The translations under genes and the position numbers were made by a program. Positions 35,787 to 43,667 of a stretch of 44,227 nt of DNA are shown piece after piece. The notes beneath the pieces are model-generated. The model worked only from the letters and a program-made list of their open reading frames with translations, was not told the DNA's origin and searched no databases. How positions within the stretch are numbered: the stretch's first letter is position 1; every line of letters begins with the position of its first letter. Origin of the DNA: Hyphomicrobiales bacterium (GTDB lineage: Bacteria; Pseudomonadota; Alphaproteobacteria; Rhizobiales; Rhizobiaceae); the NCBI GenBank assembly GCA_003963455.1, contig RXJA01000392.1, positions 1 to 44,227 of the forward strand, written 5' to 3'.

Positions 35787-36593
35787 CTAGGCCTCGGCCG
35801 GAAACGTCTCATCCAGCGGCGCGATCGGCACCAGCGGGGCCGGAATATCTGTTGTCTTCTCCTTCGACTTGCAGATATCGGCGATGACGCAGGCCGGGCA
35901 GTCGGGCTTGCGCGCCTTGCAGACATAGCGGCCATGCAGGATCAGCCAGTGATGCGCATGGCGCATGAACTCGGCCGGAATGACCTTGAGCAGACCCTGC
36001 TCGACCTGTTCCGGCGTCTTACCGGGCGCCAGCCCGATGCGGTTGCCGATGCGGAAGATATGCGTGTCGACCGCCATGGTATGCTGGCCGAAGGCGACGT
36101 TGAGCACCACATTGGCGGTCTTGCGCCCGACGCCCGGCAGCTTCACCAGTTCGTCGCGATCCTGAGGCACCTGGCCCGCATGATCGTCGATCAGCGCCTT
36201 CGACAGCGCAATCACGTTCTTGGCCTTGTTGCGCCACAGACCGATGGTGCGGATATAGTCGCCGACCCTGGCCTCGCCCAAAGCCGCCATCTTGGCTGGC
36301 GTGTCGGCCGCGGCGAACAACGCCTTCGTCGCCTTGTTGACGCCGGCGTCGGTCGCCTGCGCGGACAGCACCACGGCGACCAGCAGGGTGAAGGCGTTGA
36401 CGTAGTCGAGCTCGCCTTTCGGCTCAGGCCGCTGCACTGAAAAACGCCTGAATATCTCGTGCACCTCGGCGGGGCTGTAAAGCGAGCGCGAGGCTGCCTT
36501 TCGCGGCCGTCCACCAGGCGCCCGGCCGCCACTGGCAGTGGAGGGTCGGGACTTTTTGACAGCTACGGATTTTTTCGACTTGGGAGGCGTCAT
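35787..36593 (-). CDS. nth: Endonuclease III
   Basis: A 268-aa DNA glycosylase/AP lyase that removes oxidised pyrimidines in base excision repair. A Lys-rich N-terminal tail of about 35 residues precedes the core. The HhH motif LPGVGRKTANVV holds catalytic Lys158; catalytic Asp176 is in AVDTHIF. The 4Fe-4S cluster is ligated by Cys225, 232, 235, 241 (C-x6-C-x2-C-x5-C). Start at 36593 follows GGAAGGG; a longer frame would overlap the divergent gene. Only 23 bases separate it from the divergent DUF2244 start. Confidence 0.95.
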   Translation of the reverse strand: MTPPKSKKSVAVKKSRPSTASGGRAPGGRPRKAASRSLYSPAEVHEIFRRFSVQRPEPKGELDYVNAFTLLVAVVLSAQATDAGVNKATKALFAAADTPAKMAALGEARVGDYIRTIGLWRNKAKNVIALSKALIDDHAGQVPQDRDELVKLPGVGRKTANVVLNVAFGQHTMAVDTHIFRIGNRIGLAPGKTPEQVEQGLLKVIPAEFMRHAHHWLILHGRYVCKARKPDCPACVIADICKSKEKTTDIPAPLVPIAPLDETFPAEA

Positions 36594-36608
36594 ATCCCTT
36601 CCTATAAT
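36580..36608 (+). promoter_or_regulatory. Candidate promoter of the DUF2244 gene
   Basis: TTGGGA (36580-36585), 17 bases, then a perfect TATAAT (36603-36608). The TATAAT ends 8 bases before the ATG at 36617, so the transcript would start at or 1-2 bases before the ATG and be leaderless. There is no ribosome site there (TATTCCCCC). The -35 lies inside the nth coding region. Promoter inferred from sequence alone. Confidence 0.4.
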
Positions 36609-36616
36609 ATTCCCCC

Positions 36617-37111
36617 ATGAGCGACACAAACGCCTCGTTCCAGGCCGACGAGCCATTTTTCCAAGCCTTGCTGACGCCGCACCGCTCGCTCGGCCGCACC
36701 GGCTTCCTGATCCTGATGGGAGCGCTGCTGTTCGGCTGGATCGTCACCGGCGCCTTCTTCCTGGCGCACGGCGCCTGGCCGGTGTTCGGCTTCTTCGGCC
36801 TCGACGTGATCGCCGTCTACATCGCCTTCCGCGCCAATTACCGCGCCGCGCGCGCCCGCGAGGAAATCTCGGTCTCGCGCACCAGCCTCGACATCCGCAA
36901 GACGGCGCCGTCCGGCCGTTCGGAAGCGCATCATTTCAATCCGTTCTGGACCCGTTTCTCGATCGCCCGCCACAGCGAGATCGGCATCACCAAAATGGCG
37001 GTGGAAGCGCAGGGTAAGAGCGTAGCGATCGGCGGCTTCCTCAATCCGGATGACCGCGAGAGTTTCGCCACCGCTTTCTCACGCGCGCTGGCCACCGCAA
37101 AGACGCGCTGA
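36617..37111 (+). CDS. DUF2244 family membrane protein
   Basis: A 164-aa integral membrane protein. Two hydrophobic helices (about residues 27-50 and 55-75) are followed by a cytosolic beta-rich domain with VSRTSLDIRK and NPFWTRFSIAR. Members are found widely in alphaproteobacteria and have no known function. It starts 23 bases from the divergent nth start; the two promoters must lie in the opposite gene or overlap. Confidence 0.88.
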   Translation: MSDTNASFQADEPFFQALLTPHRSLGRTGFLILMGALLFGWIVTGAFFLAHGAWPVFGFFGLDVIAVYIAFRANYRAARAREEISVSRTSLDIRKTAPSGRSEAHHFNPFWTRFSIARHSEIGITKMAVEAQGKSVAIGGFLNPDDRESFATAFSRALATAKTR

Positions 37112-37128
37112 GCAGCCGAACAAGCGCG

Positions 37129-37944
37129 TCAGAACCGATAGCGCAGCAGCCTGCCAACCTTGCGCAGCGGCGGCAGGAGCTTCCAGACGCCGGCGAACAG
37201 TTTCGCTCGCCAACCCATGCGAACGGCGTGCTGCGGCTTGTAGCGCGGAATCTCCTCGATGAAGCGCAGCTTCGGGATGGCCTGCTCCAGTTCATGCGGA
37301 TCCTCGATCGCCCAATGGACCTCGGCGCCCGTTGCCTTGATGGCCGGACTGAGGCGCATCAGTTTCAAGCCGAGGCGGCTGAAGGCGTCGAACATCAGCT
37401 CGCCGCCGGCCAGATGCGAGACAAGCCGCGCAAACAATCGCGGCCCCTGGTCGGCCGGCAGGTAGGGCGTCAGCCCCTCCGCCACGATCACTGCCGGCCG
37501 GTTGCGGGGTATCGGGGCAAGCCAATCCGGCTCGGTCACCGATGAGGCGACGAGTTGGCAATTGTCACGGGGCGGATAGAGCCTGCGCCGGAGTTCGATG
37601 ACATCGGGATAGTCGACATCGAACCAGTCGACGCCCTGTGCCGGATCGATACGGAAAACGCGCGTGTCAAGACCGCAACCCAGATGCAGCACGATCGCTT
37701 CCGGATTCCTGGCGAGGAAGTCCCCCACCTGGACGTCCAATGTCCTGGCCCGGATGGCAAAGCCGAGGCCGAGATTGGCGTCCACTTTGAGCTTCGAAAA
37801 ATCATAGTCGATGGCGCGCACCGCCTCGTCGGCGAAGCGGTCCCTGAGCAGGGAGTGTGGGAGCCGACTCTCCAGCGCCTTGCCGTAAAGCGTCATCAGC
37901 AAGGTCTCCCTTGCGCCAGTCAGATTGATCGTTTCGCCGGCCAT
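37129..37944 (-). CDS. LCMT/TcmP-like class I methyltransferase
   Basis: A 271-aa SAM-dependent methyltransferase of the leucine carboxyl methyltransferase-like group. Motif I is HLGCGLDTRVFRI near residue 87, followed by acidic DVDYPDVIELR, and VAEGLTPYLP, all typical of the family. Members methylate O atoms of small acids or polyketides; the substrate here is unknown. The C-terminal region is basic. It is divergent from the Ada-like gene and convergent with the DUF2244 gene (17-base gap). Confidence 0.88.
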   Translation of the reverse strand: MAGETINLTGARETLLMTLYGKALESRLPHSLLRDRFADEAVRAIDYDFSKLKVDANLGLGFAIRARTLDVQVGDFLARNPEAIVLHLGCGLDTRVFRIDPAQGVDWFDVDYPDVIELRRRLYPPRDNCQLVASSVTEPDWLAPIPRNRPAVIVAEGLTPYLPADQGPRLFARLVSHLAGGELMFDAFSRLGLKLMRLSPAIKATGAEVHWAIEDPHELEQAIPKLRFIEEIPRYKPQHAVRMGWRAKLFAGVWKLLPPLRKVGRLLRYRF

Positions 37945-38060
37945 CGACTGTCCTCTTTGGATGGAAGCTCACCCTATCTGGGTGCTGGCGGCGGGAAGGC
38001 AAGTTTCGGGTGGTGGCAAAGCTCTGGAAGGCCGATATTCGCGGCCAAGGAGATATTGCC

Positions 38061-38966
38061 ATGAACGCTCAGATGACCATGAATACGCGGATGAAGCCGA
38101 CCGCGATCCTGCAGAACGACATCACTCCCGAAGGCAGCGACTATGACGTCGTGCGCCGCGCCATCGAGAAGATCAGCCTCGACTACCGCGACCAGCCCTC
38201 GCTCGAGGTCCTGGCCGAGGAAGTCGGCGAGACGCCGACAGGCCTGCAGAAACTGTTCACCCGCTGGGCCGGCCTGTCGCCCAAGGCCTTCCTGCAGGCG
38301 GTGACGCTCGACCACGCGCGCAGGCTGCTCGATTCCGGTATGCCGCTGCTGGAGACGTCGTTCGAGCTAGGCATGTCCGGCCCCGGCCGGCTGCACGACC
38401 TCTTCGTCACCCATGAGGCGATGTCGCCCGGCGACTACAAGACGCGGGGCGCGGGTCTCACCATCCGCTACGGCTACCACATATCGCCTTTCGGCATCGC
38501 GCTGATCATGGCCACCGACCGGGGTCTCGCGGGCCTCGCCTTCTGTGACGCCGGCGGCGAGCGGGCCGCCTTCGCCGACATGTCCGGCCGCTGGCCGAAC
38601 GCGACCTACGTCGAGGACATGTCCGCGACCCAGGCTTACGCCGCGCGGGTCTTCGACCCGGCGAAATGGCGCGCCGACCAGCCGCTGCGCGTGGTGATGA
38701 TCGGCACCGATTTCCAGCTCCGCGTCTGGGAAGCCTTGCTGCGCATCCCGATGGGCAGGGCCTGCACCTATTCCTCGATCGCGGCAAGCATTGGCGCGCC
38801 GAGCGCCTGCCGCGCCGTGGGCGCGGCAGTGGGCGCCAATCCGATGTCCTTCGTCGTGCCCTGCCATCGGGCGCTGGGCAAGTCCGGCGCGCTCACCGGC
38901 TACCACTGGGGTCTGACGCGCAAACGCGCTATCCTCGGCTGGGAAGCAGGGCAAGTAGCATCCTGA
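38061..38966 (+). CDS. Ada-like protein: AraC HTH plus methylated-DNA cysteine methyltransferase
   Basis: A 301-aa protein with an AraC-type HTH domain (about residues 30-125, with GLQKLFTRWAGLSPKAFLQ) fused to an O6-alkylguanine-DNA methyltransferase domain (about 130-300). The acceptor Cys is residue 268 in VVPCHRALG, followed by GALTGYHWG. The zinc-containing N-terminal AdaA domain of E. coli Ada, which senses methyl phosphotriesters, is missing. So it can repair O6-methylguanine but how it senses damage as a regulator is open. AAGGAG lies 8 bases before the ATG at 38061. Confidence 0.9.
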   Translation: MNAQMTMNTRMKPTAILQNDITPEGSDYDVVRRAIEKISLDYRDQPSLEVLAEEVGETPTGLQKLFTRWAGLSPKAFLQAVTLDHARRLLDSGMPLLETSFELGMSGPGRLHDLFVTHEAMSPGDYKTRGAGLTIRYGYHISPFGIALIMATDRGLAGLAFCDAGGERAAFADMSGRWPNATYVEDMSATQAYAARVFDPAKWRADQPLRVVMIGTDFQLRVWEALLRIPMGRACTYSSIAASIGAPSACRAVGAAVGANPMSFVVPCHRALGKSGALTGYHWGLTRKRAILGWEAGQVAS

Positions 38967-39200
38967 AGATCGATTTTTTCGTTCGCGGTTGCGAAAAGTC
39001 GCTAGTTACAGTATTATTGGCGTAGTTCAAAATAACCTTCGAAACTACTCCTTGAATGCAACCGGTGACAACCTAAGGTTTCGCCGGTTGCTTTGTCGGT
39101 TGCTCCGCATTATTGTTTCATTTAACGCTAAATTAACCACGATAAAGAAATGATACCCCTACGTTGAGCCGACACCATCCGGTTCGAAAGAGGGGTCTCA
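38967..39200 (+). promoter_or_regulatory. Upstream region of the SCPU cluster with hairpin
   Basis: 234 bases, AT-rich for this genome. GCAACCGG (39058-39065) pairs with CCGGTTGC (39084-39091); inside, AACCT and AGGTT (39070-39080) form a second stem. The AT-rich zone 39093-39150 is the likely promoter of the following gene. Whether the hairpin ends the ada-like transcript or regulates the cluster is unclear; no T-run follows. Confidence 0.35.
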
Positions 39201-39671
39201 ATGAAATTCGCTCGCGCCGCAATGGCTGCAAGCCTGCTGGTCGGCTGCGCCTGCCAGACGGCATCGGCCACCACCGGAAACGTCCTTTTCAACGGCTCCA
39301 TCACCGCGACCTGCACGCTGACGGTCAACTCCAACGGCACGATGACGGTGAGCAGCAACCTGCAGTCGCTGAGCTCGCACAATGCCGGCGGCTCGGCCGG
39401 CAGCGTCCAGGTCGACACCACCGGCGGCGTGCAGCTCAGCGTCGACCCCGTGACCACCACCACCGTGCCGGCAAGCGACGTCACCGCCACCACCTGGACG
39501 CCGACTTTCGCCACCACCGGCGCGCAGACCATTGCCGAAACCGGTACCGCGACCGCGCTCACCGTGCCCGGTACATCGACGATCGCGGTCAATCTCGCCG
39601 GCACAAAGAGCGGCAACAACCGCTTTTCCGCCGGCAGTTACCAGGCGACCGTGACGGTTCGCTGCGAATAG
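39201..39671 (+). CDS. Spore-coat-U/SCPU-like exported pilin-type protein (first)
   Basis: A 156-aa secreted protein: signal peptide to about residue 23 (GCACQTASA), then a domain with GNVLFNGSITATCTLTV, a Cys-containing first strand, and C-terminal SAGSYQATVTVRCE, in which the second Cys may bond with the first. This is the layout of SCPU-family subunits assembled by chaperone/usher systems such as Csu. GAAAGAGGGGTC lies before the ATG. It heads a four-gene run. Its C-terminal motif is repeated in the last gene of the run. Confidence 0.8.
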   Translation: MKFARAAMAASLLVGCACQTASATTGNVLFNGSITATCTLTVNSNGTMTVSSNLQSLSSHNAGGSAGSVQVDTTGGVQLSVDPVTTTTVPASDVTATTWTPTFATTGAQTIAETGTATALTVPGTSTIAVNLAGTKSGNNRFSAGSYQATVTVRCE

Positions 39672-39684
39672 AAGGGGATGGTCC

Positions 39685-40080
39685 GTGACGAAGCTTGGGA
39701 TTCTCATTACGGCGGCAGTCGCGGGCGGCCTGGCTCCTTTCACGGCGGCGGCGCAGTCGATGACGCCGATGCGCGGCGAGGTGAGCTCCTTCACCGACGC
39801 CTTCGCCGTGCGGGTCTTTCCCGGCAATCCTTACGACAAGCGCATTCGCGTGGAAGTTCACGTCTACGATCAGGATTTCCAGCCGGTGGCCGCCGAAATC
39901 TCGCCGGGCGCCTTCCTTCTTGCCGGACAGGCGTCACGTCCGGTTCTCGTGGTCGTTCCGTTCGACGGCGCGACCGACCGTAAAGTGCGTATCTGTACCG
40001 AGAGTATCCCCTTTCCGGGCGAGCAGACGCAGATAAGGGCACAGATATGCGGAAAGTTTTTCGGACATCGCAGGTTCTGA
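39685..40080 (+). CDS. Single-domain periplasmic chaperone-like protein, GTG start
   Basis: A 131-aa exported protein: signal to about residue 23, then MTPMRGEVSSFTDAFAVRVFPGNPY and RIRVEVHVYDQDFQPVAAEI, which resemble the N-terminal immunoglobulin domain of PapD-type fimbrial chaperones; the second domain is absent (usual length about 230-250). Two Cys lie near the end (CTES, QICGKFF). GTG at 39685 has GAAGGGGA upstream. It starts 13 bases after the first SCPU-like gene and overlaps the next by 34 bases. Chaperone role is inferred. Confidence 0.65.
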   Translation: MTKLGILITAAVAGGLAPFTAAAQSMTPMRGEVSSFTDAFAVRVFPGNPYDKRIRVEVHVYDQDFQPVAAEISPGAFLLAGQASRPVLVVVPFDGATDRKVRICTESIPFPGEQTQIRAQICGKFFGHRRF

Positions 40081-40565
40081 CCCTTTCGTTGCTGGCCGCT
40101 CTCGCGGTCGCGCGTCCCGGGTTTGCTGAGGATGTCTACAATCTGAACCAGAACCAGACCGGCTTCACCTTGCCCGGCGTGACCTTGCCCCAGGGCCAGG
40201 ACGAGGTGCATGCGTCGGACGGCACCACCTGCCGCTCCGCCGTTTCGGGCTCGGGCGCCTATTTCGATCTTGGCTTGATCCACGGCAACAGCCAGTCGAA
40301 CAACGACCTCGCCACCTATGGGCGCGTCGTCATCCCAATCGGCCGCACGCCCAAGCGGCTGGATTGCAGCCGGCTCTACGAGCTCGAGGTCGAGCGCCTG
40401 CAAATGGAACTGCGGCTTCTTAAGATGGGGCTTGCCCCCGACGGCCAGACGACGGGAAGCGTGGCGGCGGCGGCCCCCTCGTCCACGTCATCGCCCGCCT
40501 GGGCCAATGAGGGCTGGAACATCCGAGGCGGAACCGACGATGGCCGGAAAAAGAAGAGGAAATAG
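40047..40565 (+). CDS. Exported protein of the SCPU cluster, unrecognised
   Basis: A 172-aa protein with a signal peptide (SLLAALAVARPGFA, cleavage near residue 27), a central region NLNQNQTGFTLPGVTLPQGQDE and GTTCRSAVSGSGAYFDLG, then RLDCSRLYELEVERLQMELRLLKMGL, a likely short coiled coil, and a low-complexity basic tail ending KKKRK. Two Cys could pair. I do not recognise its family. It overlaps both neighbours by tens of bases, which implies co-translation and a shared function, perhaps assembly or anchoring of the SCPU-like proteins. Confidence 0.7.
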   Translation: MRKVFRTSQVLTLSLLAALAVARPGFAEDVYNLNQNQTGFTLPGVTLPQGQDEVHASDGTTCRSAVSGSGAYFDLGLIHGNSQSNNDLATYGRVVIPIGRTPKRLDCSRLYELEVERLQMELRLLKMGLAPDGQTTGSVAAAAPSSTSSPAWANEGWNIRGGTDDGRKKKRK

Positions 40566-41022
40566 CGGCGCGCTGCTAGCCGTCGTCCTGGTCACCGGCC
40601 TTTGCGCGCCGGCGCGGGCGGCGATCATCGGCACATGCACGATCATGATCGGCAACACCGGCGTGATGAAGGCCAATCCGTCGATCAACATCTTCGGCTC
40701 CAAGCAGGCGGGCGGGTCGAGCGCCACCGCCACCATCACGGCAAGCTCGCTGCTCTGCACCCTGCTCAACCTGATCGATTGCTATAACGTTTCCGCGCCG
40801 GCGCCGGCCGCATTCACTTCGGCGCCGAGCGGCGGCGACACCAATGTCTCTTTCGCCTCCGTCTTCCGCCTGGACGGCTCGGGACTGGATATCCCGGGCG
40901 GCTCGCCGCAAAAGCTGACCAACGGCACTCATACGATCCAGGTCGATCTGACCGCCACCAAGTCGCCGGGCATCTTCCCGGCGGGCAGCTACCAGGCTGA
41001 GGTCACGGTCCGCTGCGAATGA
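40540..41022 (+). CDS. Spore-coat-U/SCPU-like exported pilin-type protein (second)
   Basis: A 160-aa secreted protein: signal to about residue 25 (VTGLCAPARAA), then IIGTCTIMIGNTGVMKANPSINI and the C-terminal FPAGSYQAEVTVRCE, which is close to SAGSYQATVTVRCE of the first subunit. Four Cys are likely in disulfides. It starts inside the 3' end of the previous gene (26-base overlap). No usher gene follows: the next gene is a ribokinase. Role as second subunit or tip protein is inferred. Confidence 0.78.
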   Translation: MAGKRRGNSGALLAVVLVTGLCAPARAAIIGTCTIMIGNTGVMKANPSINIFGSKQAGGSSATATITASSLLCTLLNLIDCYNVSAPAPAAFTSAPSGGDTNVSFASVFRLDGSGLDIPGGSPQKLTNGTHTIQVDLTATKSPGIFPAGSYQAEVTVRCE

Positions 41023-41100
41023 TGCTGTGGGCCAGCCCCCCACTGGCAGCGACATGATCTGGCAACCCGCGGGCTTTGCGGCTAGCTTCGCGCCCGGTCC

Positions 41101-41165
41101 GCAATTCCTGGAAAAGCGTTTCACGTATTTTCGCCGGGAATTGCGCAAAAGCAGAATCTTGGAGC
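41101..41165. repeat. Mosaic element before the ribokinase gene
   Basis: GCAATTCC (41101-41108) mirrored by GGAATTGC (41137-41144), followed by GCAAAAGCAGAATCTTGGAG; same family as 34488-34534. It sits 79 bases after the SCPU cluster. Confidence 0.65.
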
Positions 41166-41212
41166 GGGTCCGCCTTCCAGCGCGAACGGAGCCGCTTCAG
41201 CGGGAGGCATTT

Positions 41213-42115
41213 TTGATTATCATTGTCGGTTCGATCAACCTCGACCTCATCGCCAATGTCGACCGCCTGCCGGAACCCGGCGAGACGGTGCGCGGCTCCA
41301 GCTTCACCACAGCGCCTGGCGGCAAGGGTGCCAACCAGGCCTTGGCCGCGGCGCGCGCCGGAGCCCAGGTGCGCATGGTGGGCGCCGTCGGCAAGGACAG
41401 TTTCGCCGCCGAGGCGCTCGCCCTGCTCAAGACCGGGAACGTCGATCTGTCTGGTGTCGGCCAGAGCTTCGCCTCCACCGGCACGGCCTTGATCCTGGTC
41501 GGCGCCGACGGGGAGAATGTCATCGCCGTCGTGCCGGGCGCCAATGATTCGGTGGTGCCGGGCGATGTCGCCAAGGCTTTCCTCAAAAAAGGCGATGTCG
41601 TGCTCCTGCAGCACGAGATCCCGCTGCAGACGGTCGAGGCCACGCTCGACGCGGCGCGCGCGGCGGGCGCCGTCAGCGTGCTCAACACCGCTCCCTTCCG
41701 CGCCGAAGCCGCCGGCTTCCTCGGCAAGGCCGATTACGCGGTCGCCAACGAAACCGAATTCGACCTCTACGGCGAGGCCCTGGGGCTTTCCGGGCGCGAT
41801 CGCCCCGCCCGCATGCGCGACTATGCCGCCAGGACCGGCCGCGCCATCGTCGTCACGCTGGGTGGCGACGGCGTGCTGGCCGCCACGCCGGACGATTTCC
41901 TCACCGTTCCTGCGCTTAAGATCACGCCGGTCGACACGGTCGGCGCGGGCGACACCTTCTGCGGCTATTTCGGAGCCGGCCTATCGTCGGGCCTTTCGCT
42001 CGAACAGGCGCTTACCCGCGCCGCCGCGGCCGGCTCGCTCGCCTGCCTGAAGCCCGGCGCGCAGCCGGCGATTCCACTGGCAAAGGATGTCGACGCCGCC
42101 TTGGCGGCAGGGTAG
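41213..42115 (+). CDS. Ribokinase-type PfkB carbohydrate kinase, TTG start
   Basis: A 300-aa cytosolic kinase. N-terminal sugar-binding motif IVGSINLDLIA, GGKGANQALAAARAGA, and the C-terminal DTVGAGDTFCGYFGAGL with the catalytic Asp are present. Length fits ribokinase (about 300), with D-ribose as the most likely but unproven substrate. The TTG at 41213 has GGGAGG 5 bases upstream and gives the exact family N-terminus; the upstream frame has no support. Amidase 2 follows after 5 bases. Confidence 0.9.
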   Translation: MIIIVGSINLDLIANVDRLPEPGETVRGSSFTTAPGGKGANQALAAARAGAQVRMVGAVGKDSFAAEALALLKTGNVDLSGVGQSFASTGTALILVGADGENVIAVVPGANDSVVPGDVAKAFLKKGDVVLLQHEIPLQTVEATLDAARAAGAVSVLNTAPFRAEAAGFLGKADYAVANETEFDLYGEALGLSGRDRPARMRDYAARTGRAIVVTLGGDGVLAATPDDFLTVPALKITPVDTVGAGDTFCGYFGAGLSSGLSLEQALTRAAAAGSLACLKPGAQPAIPLAKDVDAALAAG

Positions 42116-42120
42116 CGGCC

Positions 42121-43572
42121 ATGCGTCCCGTCACAAAACATGCCGTGCCGGCGGCCGGCGACATCTGCCGCCTCTCCGCCGTCGATCTCGCCGACAGGAT
42201 CAGGCAGCGACAACTGTCGGTGCGCGAAGTCGTCGGCGCTTTCCTCGATCGCATCGAGGCCGTGAACCCTCTGGTCAACGCCATCGTCTCGCTGCGCAAG
42301 CGCGGCGATACCCTGGCCGAGGCCGACAGGGCCGATGCTCATCTGGCCCGCGGCGGCGAGACCGGATCGCTCTTCGGCCTGCCGATCGCCATCAAGGACC
42401 TTGCCCTGACGAAGGGCCTCAGAACCACCTTCGGCTCGCCGATCTTCGCCGATTTCATCCCCGACACGGACGACTTCTTCGTCGAGCGCATCCGCAAGGC
42501 CGGTGCCATCATCATCGGCAAGACCAACGTCCCGGAATTCGGCCTTGGCTCCAACACCTACAATCCGGTCTTCGGCCCGACGCTCAACGCCTTCGACCCG
42601 GCGCTCACCGCCGGCGGCTCAAGCGGCGGCGCGGCGGTGGCGCTGGCGCTCGACATGCTGCCGGTCGCCGACGGCAGCGACTTCGGCGGCTCGCTGCGCA
42701 ATCCGGCCGCCTACAACAATGTCTACGGCTTTCGTCCCTCGCAGGGGCTTGTGCCGGCCGGCCCCGACATCGAAGTCTTCTATTCGCAGATGGGTGTCGA
42801 GGGGCCGATGGGCCGCAGCGTGCGCGACATCGCGCTGCTGCTCGACGAACAGGCCGGCTACCATCCGCATGCGCCGTTGTCGTATGCCAAGGAAGGCTCG
42901 TTCCTCGACGGCTTGAGGACAAAAACCTCCGGCGGCCGCATCGCCTGGCTGGGCGATCTCGGCGGCCATCTGCCGACGGAACCGGGTGTCATCGATCTTT
43001 GCGAGGCCGCGCTCACACGCTTTGCCGACGCGTCGTTCCACAGCGAAAAGCTGGTGCCGGATGTCGATTTCGAGGCGCTGTGGCAGGCTTTCGTCACCTT
43101 GCGCCAAGCAAGCAGCGGCTGCGGCCTGAAAGCGCATTACGACGATCCGCAAAAGCGAAAACTGCTGAAGCCCGAGGCTGTCTGGGAAGTCGAACATGCC
43201 ATGCGCCTCACCGCGCCGCAAATCCACGCCGCCAGCATCCGGCGCACCTCCTGGCATAGGACGCTGCTGTCGCTGTTCGAGCGCTTCGACCTGATCGCTC
43301 TGCCGACCGCGCAGGTCTTTCCCTTCGCAGTCTCGACCCACTGGCCGCGCGAAGTCGCGGGGCGCACCATGGACAGCTATCACCGCTGGATGGAGGTCTC
43401 CGCCTTTGCCACGCTCGGCGGCTGCCCGGCGCTCAACGTGCCGGCCGGCTTCGACGCAAAAGGCCGGCCGATGGGCATGCAGTTGATCGGCCGCCCGCGC
43501 GGCGACCTGAACGTGCTCAGGGCCGGAGCCGCCTATGAGGCGACGCTGCCATGGGCGGCAGGGGCGGGTTGA
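42121..43572 (+). CDS. Amidase signature family hydrolase (second)
   Basis: A 483-aa amidase. Catalytic Lys92 (AIKDL), cis-Ser167 in GGSSGG and nucleophile Ser191 (FGGSLRNPA) keep the 24-residue spacing. It differs strongly from the first amidase at 4229. It is 5 bases after the ribokinase gene, an unusual pairing; the two may act on a ribosyl or nucleoside-related amide, but this is a guess. No signal peptide. Confidence 0.92.
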   Translation: MRPVTKHAVPAAGDICRLSAVDLADRIRQRQLSVREVVGAFLDRIEAVNPLVNAIVSLRKRGDTLAEADRADAHLARGGETGSLFGLPIAIKDLALTKGLRTTFGSPIFADFIPDTDDFFVERIRKAGAIIIGKTNVPEFGLGSNTYNPVFGPTLNAFDPALTAGGSSGGAAVALALDMLPVADGSDFGGSLRNPAAYNNVYGFRPSQGLVPAGPDIEVFYSQMGVEGPMGRSVRDIALLLDEQAGYHPHAPLSYAKEGSFLDGLRTKTSGGRIAWLGDLGGHLPTEPGVIDLCEAALTRFADASFHSEKLVPDVDFEALWQAFVTLRQASSGCGLKAHYDDPQKRKLLKPEAVWEVEHAMRLTAPQIHAASIRRTSWHRTLLSLFERFDLIALPTAQVFPFAVSTHWPREVAGRTMDSYHRWMEVSAFATLGGCPALNVPAGFDAKGRPMGMQLIGRPRGDLNVLRAGAAYEATLPWAAGAG

Positions 43573-43667
43573 CGCGTTAGCTCCGACCGGCCGGCTTGCG
43601 CCGTCGCCAATCCCATGCATTGATCGCGCTCCGCCCAAGTCGGCGCCGTCCGGTTCGAGGGAAGATC

